Part shown: positions 17,426 to 25,279 of the stretch, in pieces | How positions within the stretch are numbered: position 1 is the stretch's first letter | How the letters are laid out: each line of letters starts with the position of its first letter | Assembly (NCBI GenBank): GCA_035548775.1 | Contig: DASZSI010000128.1 | Coordinates: 1 to 30,677, forward strand | DNA length: 30,677 bases | From: UBA7672 sp035548775 | GTDB taxonomy: Bacteria; Pseudomonadota; Alphaproteobacteria; Caulobacterales; Hyphomonadaceae | Reading direction: 5' to 3' | The notes under the pieces: generated by a model | The model's input: only the letters and a program-made list of their open reading frames with translations | Told to the model about the DNA's origin: nothing | The model's database searches: none | Program-made: the position numbers and the translations under genes

Positions 17426-18772
17426 CTATTCCGCAGCCACGACGGCTTCGATGCCGAGCGCGCTCCGGCCTGGCCAATAGAGTCCGCGAACGCGAGCGCG
17501 GACCTGCGCAGCCTCCGTGAGGCCGATGAGATCGAATACCAATTGTTCGGAGCGCCACGGAAGCGCGGCAAAGCGCGCAGCTTTGATGTCGCGGGCAATA
17601 ACCACGATGTCTGACCCAGAAACCAAATCAGCACAGTCCTTGACGAGCATGTTGGCGAGGTGCGGCAGGCTGGCCATCGCGAAGTTCCGGTTACCGCCAA
17701 CAAGCTCTTCCGGCGAAAGTTTGTCGTCAAAAATCCGGACTTCGCGGCCCTTGCCGAGAAGATGTTCCGCCATCGCGACCATGGGCGACTCGCGCAGATC
17801 GTCGGTGTTGTCCTTGAACGCAAGACCGATGAGACCGATCCGCCGACGATCCGCATGCAGCACCTGGGCTAGGATCTGCTGAACCTGGGCTTCGTTCGAC
17901 AGCGAAACGTGCTCGAGCATAGGCAAGCTGATTGAATTCTGTCGCGCCCAAGCCACCACGCTTCGCAGATCCTTTGGCAGGCAGGACCCGCCATAAGGCA
18001 AGCCGGGTTTCAGATATTTGGGCGAGATGTTGAGCTTGGTGTCGAGGCAAAAGATGTCCATCACCTCGCGAGCGTCAACGCCGAAGGTGCGCGCCAGCAT
18101 GCCTATTTCGTTGCCGAACGTGACTTTGACCGCATGGAAACAGTTGTCAGCATACTTCACCATCGCAGCGACGGCTGGCGGCGCCATCACCACCGGCGCA
18201 CCAAAGCCGGGATAGAGCTGCTTGCATGCGGCTTCTGCGGCTGCGTCACTGCAGCCAAAAATGATTTTTGGCGGATCGAAGAAGTCCGCGACGGCCTGAC
18301 CTTCGCGAAGGAATTCCGGATGGACGCAATAGGCCGGCGGTTGGCCTTCGGCGGTCTTGAGCAGGATGTCGATCAGTTCCTCGTGCACGGACGGCAGGGC
18401 GGTGGAACGGACAAAAACCGGGATCACACGTTTGGTCCGGCTTCGAACCTCCCCAACTGATCGAACAACCTCGATTAGAAACCGCGCATCCACGGCGCCA
18501 TTCTGTCGCGAGGGGGTACCGACGCACACCAGGCAGGCGTCGCAGGATTCTATCGCCTTGCCAGCATCATTGGTCGCCGAAACGCGGCCAGCGGCGAAAG
18601 ACTCGGCGAGCAGTTCTGGAACTTGAGGCTCAAGAATGGGACTCTCACCTCTGCCCACAAGGGCGACCTTGTCGGCCGAAACATCGACACCGATCACGGT
18701 ATGGCCAAGTTTTGCCAGGCACGCCATCGAGGTCGCGCCAACATAGCCAAGACCCAAAACAGCAATACGCAT
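17426..18772 (-). CDS. algD: GDP-mannose 6-dehydrogenase-like (AlgD-type) nucleotide-sugar dehydrogenase
   Basis: A 448-residue UDP-Glc/GDP-Man dehydrogenase family protein with NAD motif GLGYVG at 7-12, PEFLREG at 152-158, VKYADN at 205-210 and the catalytic Cys264 in GGSCLPKD. AKVTFxNEIG, GVDxREVMD, KLNxS and TDDLRESP patterns are those I recall from Pseudomonas AlgD rather than UDP-glucose dehydrogenases, so GDP-mannuronate is the favoured product. The gene symbol is by family resemblance; no other alginate gene is seen. The ATG at 18772 has AAGGGG about 10 nt upstream. The frame is open to 18973, but that extension is Arg/Ser-rich and the Rossmann fold must begin at MRIAV. It is the first gene of the operon. 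Confidence 0.88.
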   Translation of the reverse strand: MRIAVLGLGYVGATSMACLAKLGHTVIGVDVSADKVALVGRGESPILEPQVPELLAESFAAGRVSATNDAGKAIESCDACLVCVGTPSRQNGAVDARFLIEVVRSVGEVRSRTKRVIPVFVRSTALPSVHEELIDILLKTAEGQPPAYCVHPEFLREGQAVADFFDPPKIIFGCSDAAAEAACKQLYPGFGAPVVMAPPAVAAMVKYADNCFHAVKVTFGNEIGMLARTFGVDAREVMDIFCLDTKLNISPKYLKPGLPYGGSCLPKDLRSVVAWARQNSISLPMLEHVSLSNEAQVQQILAQVLHADRRRIGLIGLAFKDNTDDLRESPMVAMAEHLLGKGREVRIFDDKLSPEELVGGNRNFAMASLPHLANMLVKDCADLVSGSDIVVIARDIKAARFAALPWRSEQLVFDLIGLTEAAQVRARVRGLYWPGRSALGIEAVVAAE

Positions 18773-19066
18773 GGCGATACACCCCTTGCCCGATCCCCAA
18801 TCGTTAACCGTTTTTCGGGCAGTCCGGGATGCGATTACCGCACCGACTAGGGCTTGGCAAACGGCAATTCCTTCTTGCCGGATTACCAATAGTGAACCTC
18901 GCTGTGGGGCGAAGGCTAGCCAGCGGTAGGGTCCAAGGGCGATCGGACCTTCGCCCAGTCTCCCACATCCCACACTCTTCTGCGAACAGCGCGGAACCCG
19001 GTCATTCCACTTGAATGCAGGTGCACGTGGAGCGGTGGTTGAGTCGGTTTGAACGGGAGCCGACCG

Positions 19067-19282
19067 ATGAGAGAGACACCACGCACTGCAACATGCATAT
19101 CGGATGTGGAGCGCGGGACCTTTGCCTATGTTCTCCGCTTTGACCGCCCGCCGCCAAGATATCGCAGGCGTCCCGATACGCCGCGCCCTCTAGGCCCTCC
19201 CCAGCCCCAACCCTCACCGCAATCCGCACCTGCGGTTCAGCCGCGGCCCTGTCCGGTCGTTCGCACGAATGAGGTGCTCTGA
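19067..19282 (+). CDS. Small Pro/Arg-rich protein heading the recombination operon
   Basis: A 71-residue protein with a Pro-, Gln- and Arg-rich second half, not recognised. GGGAG lies 7 nt before the ATG at 19067; a TTG at 19049 is also in frame. Its stop overlaps the start of the nuclease gene by 1 nt (TGATG), so the two are translationally coupled, which supports it being real. Low-complexity sequence suggests it is disordered. Confidence 0.55.
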   Translation: MRETPRTATCISDVERGTFAYVLRFDRPPPRYRRRPDTPRPLGPPQPQPSPQSAPAVQPRPCPVVRTNEVL

Positions 19283-20289
19283 TGGCCCGCGCCCCTCGCA
19301 CCACGAAGAGCCCGGCTGATCTCTCTGCCCCAAATGCCGGCGGATCCCCGGCAACGCCACCAACTGAAGCGGTCGCGCTCAAGCCCACCCTGCTCTCAGA
19401 CGTGCCCTCCGATGCCATCGCCACCCAAGGCTGGCATCGGATGGAGGATGAAACCTACCACGCCGATCCCTGCCTCTCACCATCGCTCTCTTCGCACGGT
19501 GCCATGCTGGTGATCGGCAAGTCTTTGCTGCATGCTTGGCGGGCCCATCCAAGATCGCCCTTTGGCGAAGATTATGTTGCAAGCTCAGCTGCGGATCGCG
19601 GCAGCGCGGTCCACAGTGTCTTGTTCGGCGGCAAGCCGGTCGAGCTGGTCGATGCGGAGGATTATCGCACATCAGCCGCTCGAACCGTACGCGATGCCAT
19701 TCGGGCCAAGGGCGGCATCCCGATCCTTGCGAAGGAAATGGCGGCCCTCAATGCGATGGCGGAGCCCGCGCGCGAACGGCTCTATGCCCTCCACGGCGGC
19801 ACGTTCCTCTGTGAAGAAACCGCCCTCTGGAAAGGCGAGACCGCTGGCTGGCGAAGAGCACGGATCGATACGATCTCGCCCAACCGGGCGCTGATCGTCG
19901 ACTACAAGACCACCGAAGGGGCGGTCGATGCTTATGCCTGCGAGCGCCGCATCGCCGACATGGGACTCCAGATACAGGCAGCTGCTTACGTTGACGCGGT
20001 CGAGACGCTCCACCCGGAACTGCAGGGCCGGGTGAAGTTCATGTTCCAATGGCAGGAGCAGAAGCCGCCGCATGCTCTCTCCCCGCCTATAGAGATGTCG
20101 GAGGCGTTCCTTAGCTTAGGGAGGGCGCAATGGCGGGCGGCGGGCAAGCTCTGGGATCAGGCAATCCGCTATAGCTGCTTCCCCGGCCACTCGACCAAAC
20201 CCTTCCTGGCCTCGCCACCCGGTTGGGAGCTGGCCCGCTGGGAAGAGCGAGCGCTTGCTGAGCAGCTTATCTCGGGGGGCGAGCAGTGA
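19282..20289 (+). CDS. Phage PD-(D/E)XK nuclease (RecE/exonuclease VIII-like, DUF3799-type)
   Basis: A 335-residue protein. After a Pro-rich tail, residues 60-250 fit a phage PD-(D/E)XK nuclease of the RecE/Cas4/DUF3799 group: RGSAVHSVLFG around His111, a glutamate pair at 178-179, RARID ending at D196, DYK at 207-209, and QAAAY at 232-236, the usual order of motifs. Such nucleases resect double-stranded DNA ends for single-strand annealing recombination in temperate phages. It is coupled to the ATPase gene by a 4-nt GTGA overlap. No annealing protein of the RecT or Erf type is visible next to it, so the adjacent RecA-fold ATPase may take that role. Confidence 0.85.
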   Translation: MARAPRTTKSPADLSAPNAGGSPATPPTEAVALKPTLLSDVPSDAIATQGWHRMEDETYHADPCLSPSLSSHGAMLVIGKSLLHAWRAHPRSPFGEDYVASSAADRGSAVHSVLFGGKPVELVDAEDYRTSAARTVRDAIRAKGGIPILAKEMAALNAMAEPARERLYALHGGTFLCEETALWKGETAGWRRARIDTISPNRALIVDYKTTEGAVDAYACERRIADMGLQIQAAAYVDAVETLHPELQGRVKFMFQWQEQKPPHALSPPIEMSEAFLSLGRAQWRAAGKLWDQAIRYSCFPGHSTKPFLASPPGWELARWEERALAEQLISGGEQ

Positions 20290-21278
20290 TCGATCTCTCT
20301 TCAGACCAGCCTCGCCGTCAGTTCCGCGTAGTGCCGGCCGTCAGAGAGCGCATGCCACTCTTGATTGGTCTCACCGGTCCATCGGGATCGGGCAAGACAT
20401 ACTCGGCTTTGAGACTGGCAACAGGGATCGCCAAGCATGTTGGACCGCCTGCCGGGATCGTTTTCATCGACACCGAGAACAAAAGATCCCGGCATTATGC
20501 CGGGGAGTTCACCTTCCAGCATCTCGACTTTGCTGCGCCCTACTCTTCAGGCGACTATCTCGAGGCGCTCAACGCTGCCGCTGCAGTCTCCCCTTCGGTC
20601 ATCGTAATCGATAGCCTCTCCCACGAGCATGATGGTCCCGGCGGCATGCTCGATGCGGTGGGCGCCGAGCTTGACCGGCTGGCGGGTTCAGATCCCATCC
20701 AGCAGCAGAAGCTCGCCGCCGCGGCCTGGCGACGGCCCAAGACCTCCCGTCGCGCCCTCCTCTCCCGGCTCCTCACGCTCAACATCCACGTCGTCGTCTG
20801 CATGCGGGCGCAGGAGCGTTCCCGCATGCCGAGGGATACTTCAGGCGTTGAGCCAGTCGAGATGGGGTATGTGCCGGTGGCCGCCCCCGAGATCATGTTC
20901 GAGCTGGGATTGTGTGCGCTGCTCAAACCCGGCGCCCAGGGCGTCCCCACTTGGACAAGCCCGCTCCCGGGCGAGCATGCCGCGATCAAGCTGCCACGGC
21001 AGTTCGAGAAGATATTCCAACGAACTGAGCCTCTAAGCGAGCTTCATGGTGAGGCGCTAGCGAGATGGGCGTCAGGAGAGATGACTCAATCGATTCCTTG
21101 CAGACGACGACGCCGGAGACAAACCCGACCGTCACCTGGGACACCTAAGGATAGGATGTGCGAACCGATAGGGCTTACTCCACTCTCCGCGACTGAGACC
21201 ATCCGTAATCCCAAAGAGAGACAAGACGAGCCTCGAGCCGAGCATCGTCGCCTTGAAGTAGAAAAGGAGAAGCGCTGA
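20286..21278 (+). CDS. Phage P-loop ATPase with RecA-like fold
   Basis: A 330-residue ATPase. Walker A is GPSGSGKT at 31-38, FIDTEN at 60-65 is the second strand, and Walker B is VIVIDS at 105-110. This layout resembles phage AAA_24/Sak4-like RecA-fold ATPases that accompany exonucleases in phage recombination or replication modules. The last about 65 residues are very basic (including a run of Arg near 273-279) and may bind DNA or be disordered. It starts at GTG inside the nuclease stop and its own stop overlaps the HNH start by 1 nt. Recombination is the most likely role; a specific biochemical activity is not assigned. Confidence 0.82.
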   Translation: MIDLSSDQPRRQFRVVPAVRERMPLLIGLTGPSGSGKTYSALRLATGIAKHVGPPAGIVFIDTENKRSRHYAGEFTFQHLDFAAPYSSGDYLEALNAAAAVSPSVIVIDSLSHEHDGPGGMLDAVGAELDRLAGSDPIQQQKLAAAAWRRPKTSRRALLSRLLTLNIHVVVCMRAQERSRMPRDTSGVEPVEMGYVPVAAPEIMFELGLCALLKPGAQGVPTWTSPLPGEHAAIKLPRQFEKIFQRTEPLSELHGEALARWASGEMTQSIPCRRRRRRQTRPSPGTPKDRMCEPIGLTPLSATETIRNPKERQDEPRAEHRRLEVEKEKR

Positions 21279-21772
21279 TGGAGAGTCGACCGATTGTGGC
21301 CCTGACGGCCCCTGCGCGCGTGGCTCGCCGAAAACTGACTCGTGTCGAATTCGCGCAACTGATGCTCAACCAAGAGGGCTGTTGCGCTGCCTGCCGTGAA
21401 AAGCTCAAGGCGGATCTCATCATTGATGAACATCTTACGCCTCTTAGTCAGGGGGGATCGAACGAGCTAGAAAACCGGGCGCTCTATTGCAGGCCGTGCG
21501 CCTGGTCCAAGACGGAGGAAGATCAGCTCACCTCGCTCCACGGCCAAAGAGTGAGAGGCGAGATTGGGCAACAAGCCCGTCGCAGAGCTCGCGCACTGAG
21601 CCCCTCCTCCCAGTCCCGCACATTCCTCACCAATCGCGACGGCCCGTTGAAGCGAAAGATGAACGGCCAGGTGGTGCGGCGCCGCAAGCGTCGCGGCCGC
21701 AAACCTGTTGGCTGGCTGGGAAGACTGTTGCAGTCGAACGCCAACAAGACGACAAATCGTAGACGGGGTTAG
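21278..21772 (+). CDS. HNH endonuclease
   Basis: A 164-residue HNH nuclease. CAAC at 36-39 and CRPC at 71-74 form the zinc site, and IDEHLTPLSQGG with NELENRALYC between them gives the DEH-N-K pattern with catalytic His52. The last about 70 residues are basic, rich in Arg and Lys, and probably bind DNA. It is the last gene of the coupled operon (TGATG overlap with the ATPase). HNH nucleases in phages often stand beside packaging genes; here it lies in the recombination operon instead, and the terminase genes are on the other strand 1.5 kb away. Confidence 0.88.
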   Translation: MESRPIVALTAPARVARRKLTRVEFAQLMLNQEGCCAACREKLKADLIIDEHLTPLSQGGSNELENRALYCRPCAWSKTEEDQLTSLHGQRVRGEIGQQARRRARALSPSSQSRTFLTNRDGPLKRKMNGQVVRRRKRRGRKPVGWLGRLLQSNANKTTNRRRG

Positions 21773-21868
21773 TGAGCATCTCTGCTCCGCCGCTCTGCCC
21801 CCTCGCCGTCGATCGAGTCGCGATCGTAGCTGAAAAAATTCGGGTGTCTGAAAACGGAGGGCTCGGGA

Positions 21869-22798
21869 TCATCTGACTCTTTCGACGACCCATTCAAATA
21901 GGCCTGCGCGTACAGCCTTCTGCGCTACAGTTTCGGCAAACCACATTTCTACACCGGCTGGTACGGAATGGACCCGCAACTTGCCTGCAGGCGAATGACA
22001 TACGAAAAACATGCGATCACAGTCGCCGTACTCACGGAACCGCTCGATATAGTCTTGGAGCACTACCGGCGTGGCCCGCGATTTCACCTGAACGAATGCG
22101 CGCTCGCCGGTTGCGGTCTGCTCGATAATGAGATCGACATCGGCCTGGGTCTCACCGAGGACGCCGATCCGGCGCCAGCCGCTGTCGGCGAAGATGCGAT
22201 CGACCAGGATCTCGAAGTCCTTCCAATGTAGGGCGGCCACCAACCGTTCGGCTGTGCGGGTGAGCTGCGCTTGAAGAGCGAGGGCTTCCTCGACCAACGG
22301 CTCGGATTCGCCATTGATGCGGCGGAGGAGATAGTCGCGCTCGCGGACATTGCATAGCGTGCCGCGGAACGCAGCAGTCTGCGTGAGCCTTGTGCTGAGA
22401 TTGCGCAACGACAAAACTTCGCCGTTCGCGTCGTTGCATCGCCAGGGCGATATCGTCCTGCGGAAGCGCCGGTACTCTGGGTGGTCGTTCTGCCGGACAC
22501 CAGCTTCGGCAAACGTCCACCAGAGCTTGTTTTCCCAGAAGGTGATCCAGAGCGCGTCCGACCCGAGCGTGTAAAAGTCTTCGATTTGCTGAGCCTGGTT
22601 GGTGGCGGCGCCTGGGGCTTTGCCCAGCTCACAGAGCGTCTGTCGAACTCCAGCCCAATCGCCGGCCTGGCAGAGATCGTGAGGCACGCCATCGAACCCA
22701 AGGCGAATGGTACCGCCCTCGATGCATTCTTTGGCCAGCCGGTTGCCCGAACCAAGCTTGATGTAGCGAGCGTCTTTTGCCGTTACCGCGTTCGTCAT
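21869..22798 (-). CDS. Mrr-like restriction endonuclease with N-terminal recognition-type domain
   Basis: A 309-residue protein. The C-terminal part (about 188-300) is an Mrr_cat-type PD-(D/E)XK domain: WKDFEILVDRIF with Glu196, GETQADVDLII with Asp220/222, and QVKS at 237-240. The N-terminal part starts YIKLGSGNRLAKECI and has ALWITFWENKLWWTFAE near 82-98, a pattern I recall in other restriction proteins, possibly a DNA or modified-base recognition domain; this is from memory only. The role is most likely defence against foreign DNA. GGGAG lies 8 nt before the ATG. It converges on the HNH gene and is divergent from the XRE regulator, which suggests a regulated restriction unit. No partner methyltransferase is adjacent, which suits a modification-dependent (type IV-like) enzyme. 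Confidence 0.82.
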   Translation of the reverse strand: MTNAVTAKDARYIKLGSGNRLAKECIEGGTIRLGFDGVPHDLCQAGDWAGVRQTLCELGKAPGAATNQAQQIEDFYTLGSDALWITFWENKLWWTFAEAGVRQNDHPEYRRFRRTISPWRCNDANGEVLSLRNLSTRLTQTAAFRGTLCNVRERDYLLRRINGESEPLVEEALALQAQLTRTAERLVAALHWKDFEILVDRIFADSGWRRIGVLGETQADVDLIIEQTATGERAFVQVKSRATPVVLQDYIERFREYGDCDRMFFVCHSPAGKLRVHSVPAGVEMWFAETVAQKAVRAGLFEWVVERVR

Positions 22799-22841
22799 CC
22801 TTTGCGCTCCCGTTCATAAGGAGGGCTGAAATCGTTAAGAA

Positions 22842-22856
22842 ATCCCATTTTGGGAT
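22842..22856. promoter_or_regulatory. Inverted repeat between Mrr and XRE genes, operator candidate
   Basis: ATCCCA-TTT-TGGGAT is a perfect 6-bp-arm inverted repeat in the divergent region. TGGGATAAT on the plus strand (to 22859) looks like an extended -10, so a protein bound here would cover a promoter for the XRE gene. The XRE protein next to it is the natural candidate to bind it. Confidence 0.35.
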
Positions 22857-22892
22857 AATCCTGAACGGGGATCAGCTTCCTCCGCGCAATTG

Positions 22893-22909
22893 GGCCCGAG
22901 GTTCGGGCC
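22893..22909. promoter_or_regulatory. Second inverted repeat, just before the XRE start
   Basis: GGCCCGA-GGT-TCGGGCC has perfect 7-bp arms and ends 12 nt before the ATG of the XRE gene. In RNA it would be a stable hairpin close to the start codon. It could be an operator or a translational control element. Confidence 0.35.
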
Positions 22910-22921
22910 TTGGGCGCGGAC

Positions 22922-23167
22922 ATGCGGAAATCGGTCCATTCCACGCGGTACCGACGGCTGCTGCAGCTGATTGTCGAAGCGCGCCTTGCAGCGGGCCTCA
23001 CGCAGTCGGAAGTCGCTGCGAAGTTGCGTCGGTCGCAGTCCTATGTCGCGAAGGTCGAAGGTAGCGAGCGTCGCCTTGACGTCCTTGAGTTCGTCGACTT
23101 GGCGGCAGCGATTGGCGCCGACCCGGCCCAGCTTCTCTCAGTATGGGTGAACGCTTCCCGGCGCTGA
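22922..23167 (+). CDS. XRE-family helix-turn-helix regulator
   Basis: An 81-residue HTH_3/XRE DNA-binding protein: RLAAGLTQSEVAAKL and RRSQSYVAKVEGSERRLDV form the helix-turn-helix, followed by a helical dimerisation segment. It is short, with no extra sensor domain, like phage repressors or controller (C) proteins of restriction systems. I use the ATG at 22922; a TTG at 22910 is in frame but its four extra residues would overlap the upstream inverted repeat. It is divergent from the Mrr-like gene, with two inverted repeats between, so control of that gene and of itself is likely. Confidence 0.88.
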   Translation: MRKSVHSTRYRRLLQLIVEARLAAGLTQSEVAAKLRRSQSYVAKVEGSERRLDVLEFVDLAAAIGADPAQLLSVWVNASRR

Positions 23168-23217
23168 CTTGCCGATGAGAGAGGGCATACGTGTCAGTCC
23201 CTGGTCGGCGCCCATCA

Positions 23218-24876
23218 TCAGATCTCGCCCTCCACCAGCGTGATGCCAATTACCCTGAGAAGAGATCGCGCGTTCTCGGCAGTCGTGCGGATGAGGCCAT
23301 CCGCATCAGGCCGTACGCTTTGGCCATCCATCAGGATGAACGTGTTGGTCACTATCTCGGGCGGCACGTGCACCGTCGCCATGGCCTTTGCTGAAGACTT
23401 TGCAGCGCCTTCGGCCAGCTGACGATAGTACTCCCGGAGGGCCCAGTGGGACACGCGGGCGTTATTGAACCAGGTCAGGAACTGCGACGTCGAGTCGACC
23501 TGGTCATCGTACTTGCCGTTCGGGAACACCTCCATCTCATACATGTATTCCCGCGCCCACTGGACATCGTCGGGCACGACCACAAATCCGTTTGCGATGA
23601 TGGCGGTTTGTGAGGCCATCCGCATTTGCTTGTCGCCGTCGGGATCCACACCAAGTGCGATGGTAAACCCATCGCGTGGCAACTCTTGAAGGAGCTGCTT
23701 GCCAGATGCCTGGTTCTCGATCAGCACGGCCACCGCGTCGAACATTGCTGCCCGCTCGATCACCGATCGCTTGAGGTCCGGGTAGAGCATACGCTCCCGG
23801 AACACGTTGATGAGATAGACGGTTTTGTCTTTGATCCCCCAAGTCGTGCAGACACAGTAGTTGGACCACTCCGCCGTGGTGTTGGCGGTATCCCAGGACT
23901 GGATGATCTGGTCGAACGTCTCCGGCAGCTTGTCGAACGGGCAGCGCCGGAACCATTTGCCCTGGACCAGGCCGCCGCCGGCCGGCGCCGGCCGCTGAAG
24001 CCACTGGGTGGCCCAGGCGGCTTCACCGATCTCGGCCCGGACCTTGAGCAGATCCTCAGCGGGGAACCGTGCCGGGTGCAGTGACTCACCCTCCTTGCGT
24101 GTCCAGCTATGGGTCCCCAGGAAGGTCTCGTAGGTCCAGGTCTCAGTCGCCTCCGCGATCGCCGGCAGGTTGATGACCGTCCAGTCCCCACCCAGGCCGG
24201 TCACATGGCCGACGAAGTCATCCTCATGTGTTCGCTGCATGATGATCACGATCCGTACGCTGCGTGGATCGTTTTGCCGGCTCAGGAAGGTGTTCTCATA
24301 GGCGCTGTTGGTCGACCTCCTGATTGCGTCCGACAGCATCTCCCCGGGCTTCTGGGGGTCGTCAAAGACCATCAAGTGCGCGCCCATGCCCGTCGCTGAA
24401 CCGTCGATCGAGGTGGCCCTTCGGTTGCCGCCGGCGGTCGTTTTCAGCAGCATGGGTGAAGCTTTGTTTGAGACAAGTTGCACGCCGAATAGGGCGAGGT
24501 ATTCCAGACTGGCCATGACCCTCCGGGTCATCTCGCCGAACTGTCGCGCCAGCTCCTGGGCGTAGCTGACGCACATCACCTCGGCGGCGGGGTTGTTGCC
24601 GAGGAAGAATGCGGGAAGAGCGACGGAGCCGACTAGAGATTTGCCAAACCGCGGCGGCACGGTGATGATCAACCGGCTGATCTTGCCCTCGGCCACCGCC
24701 TGCAGCTTGGCGCACAGGAGGTCCAGGAAGGGCGCCCAGAGCAATTGCTCATGCGGCTTGAGCACGCGCCAGATCACCATCCGGAAGAAGGTGGCGAGGT
24801 CGTTGCGCATGACGGCTGCCGCCATATCCGGCGGCAGGCTGTTGAACGGGCCGTTGTTGTCAGAGTTCTTCGTCAT
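23218..24876 (-). CDS. Phage terminase large subunit (TerL)
   Basis: A 552-residue two-domain terminase. The ATPase domain has Walker A VPPRFGKS at 73-80 and Walker B HLMVFDDP at 167-174. The RNase H-like nuclease domain has SWDT (Asp329), IENQASGK (Glu387) and KYDDQVDS (Asp457/458). It would drive DNA into phage heads and cut it. A further 80-residue tail follows the nuclease domain (VHVPPEIVTNTFIL and GLIRTTAENARSLLRVI), which I do not recognise. I use the ATG at 24876 (17-nt overlap with the DUF5681 gene); the frame is open to 25002 but that extension is a shadow. Both active sites look intact, yet no portal or capsid gene follows downstream. Confidence 0.93.
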   Translation of the reverse strand: MTKNSDNNGPFNSLPPDMAAAVMRNDLATFFRMVIWRVLKPHEQLLWAPFLDLLCAKLQAVAEGKISRLIITVPPRFGKSLVGSVALPAFFLGNNPAAEVMCVSYAQELARQFGEMTRRVMASLEYLALFGVQLVSNKASPMLLKTTAGGNRRATSIDGSATGMGAHLMVFDDPQKPGEMLSDAIRRSTNSAYENTFLSRQNDPRSVRIVIIMQRTHEDDFVGHVTGLGGDWTVINLPAIAEATETWTYETFLGTHSWTRKEGESLHPARFPAEDLLKVRAEIGEAAWATQWLQRPAPAGGGLVQGKWFRRCPFDKLPETFDQIIQSWDTANTTAEWSNYCVCTTWGIKDKTVYLINVFRERMLYPDLKRSVIERAAMFDAVAVLIENQASGKQLLQELPRDGFTIALGVDPDGDKQMRMASQTAIIANGFVVVPDDVQWAREYMYEMEVFPNGKYDDQVDSTSQFLTWFNNARVSHWALREYYRQLAEGAAKSSAKAMATVHVPPEIVTNTFILMDGQSVRPDADGLIRTTAENARSLLRVIGITLVEGEI

Positions 24877-25279
24877 TGTCGGTCTTCCTGCCGCCGTTGA
24901 TGCGGCCTTTGAGGGATTGAAGGATTTCGGTGTCCAGCTGTTTGCGGGACACGGTGTCGATGATCTGCGGCTGAGCGCTGTCGCGACGTTCGATGCGGTC
25001 AAACATTTCGATCGCGAGCTGGATGGCGCGAGGATCGCCGCCGGCAGCTTTGGTCAGCAATTGTTTGAATGCCGCCTCGATCTTAGTGATCGTTTTGCGA
25101 CGGCCGTGCTCGACAACGGTGACTTTTTCGCGCGCGGCTCTTTTGGCCATCGTCGAAAGGTTGGGCGACCCTTTGGGCCGCCCTCGAGGGTTGGCGCGAT
25201 TACCAGGCCCAAACCGCGAGTGCTTGGGCGGCTTGCCGTAGCCGACTTTGTAGTCGCCATCGTTGGAATCATCCGTCAT
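24860..25279 (-). CDS. DUF5681 protein, probable small terminase-like partner
   Basis: A 139-residue basic protein with the DUF5681 signature (YGKPPKHSRFGPGNRANPRG followed by RPKG) at about 14-37 and a helical C-terminal part with charged repeats. DUF5681 proteins are often found just before terminase large subunits in alphaproteobacterial prophages. A DNA-recognition role as a small terminase subunit is inferred from that position, not shown. It overlaps TerL by 17 nt and the ParB-methyltransferase by 4 nt. Confidence 0.88.
   Translation of the reverse strand: MTDDSNDGDYKVGYGKPPKHSRFGPGNRANPRGRPKGSPNLSTMAKRAAREKVTVVEHGRRKTITKIEAAFKQLLTKAAGGDPRAIQLAIEMFDRIERRDSAQPQIIDTVSRKQLDTEILQSLKGRINGGRKTDNDEEL

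Noticed and set aside
18773..18973. N-terminal extension of the AlgD-like frame
   Set aside because: The Rossmann fold must begin at MRIAV and an AAGGGG ribosome-binding site precedes the ATG at 18772.
18773..19066. Promoter or attachment site in the divergent region left of the phage-like operon
   Set aside because: I found no convincing -35/-10 pair and no copy of the right-hand TTTCCCGG repeats.
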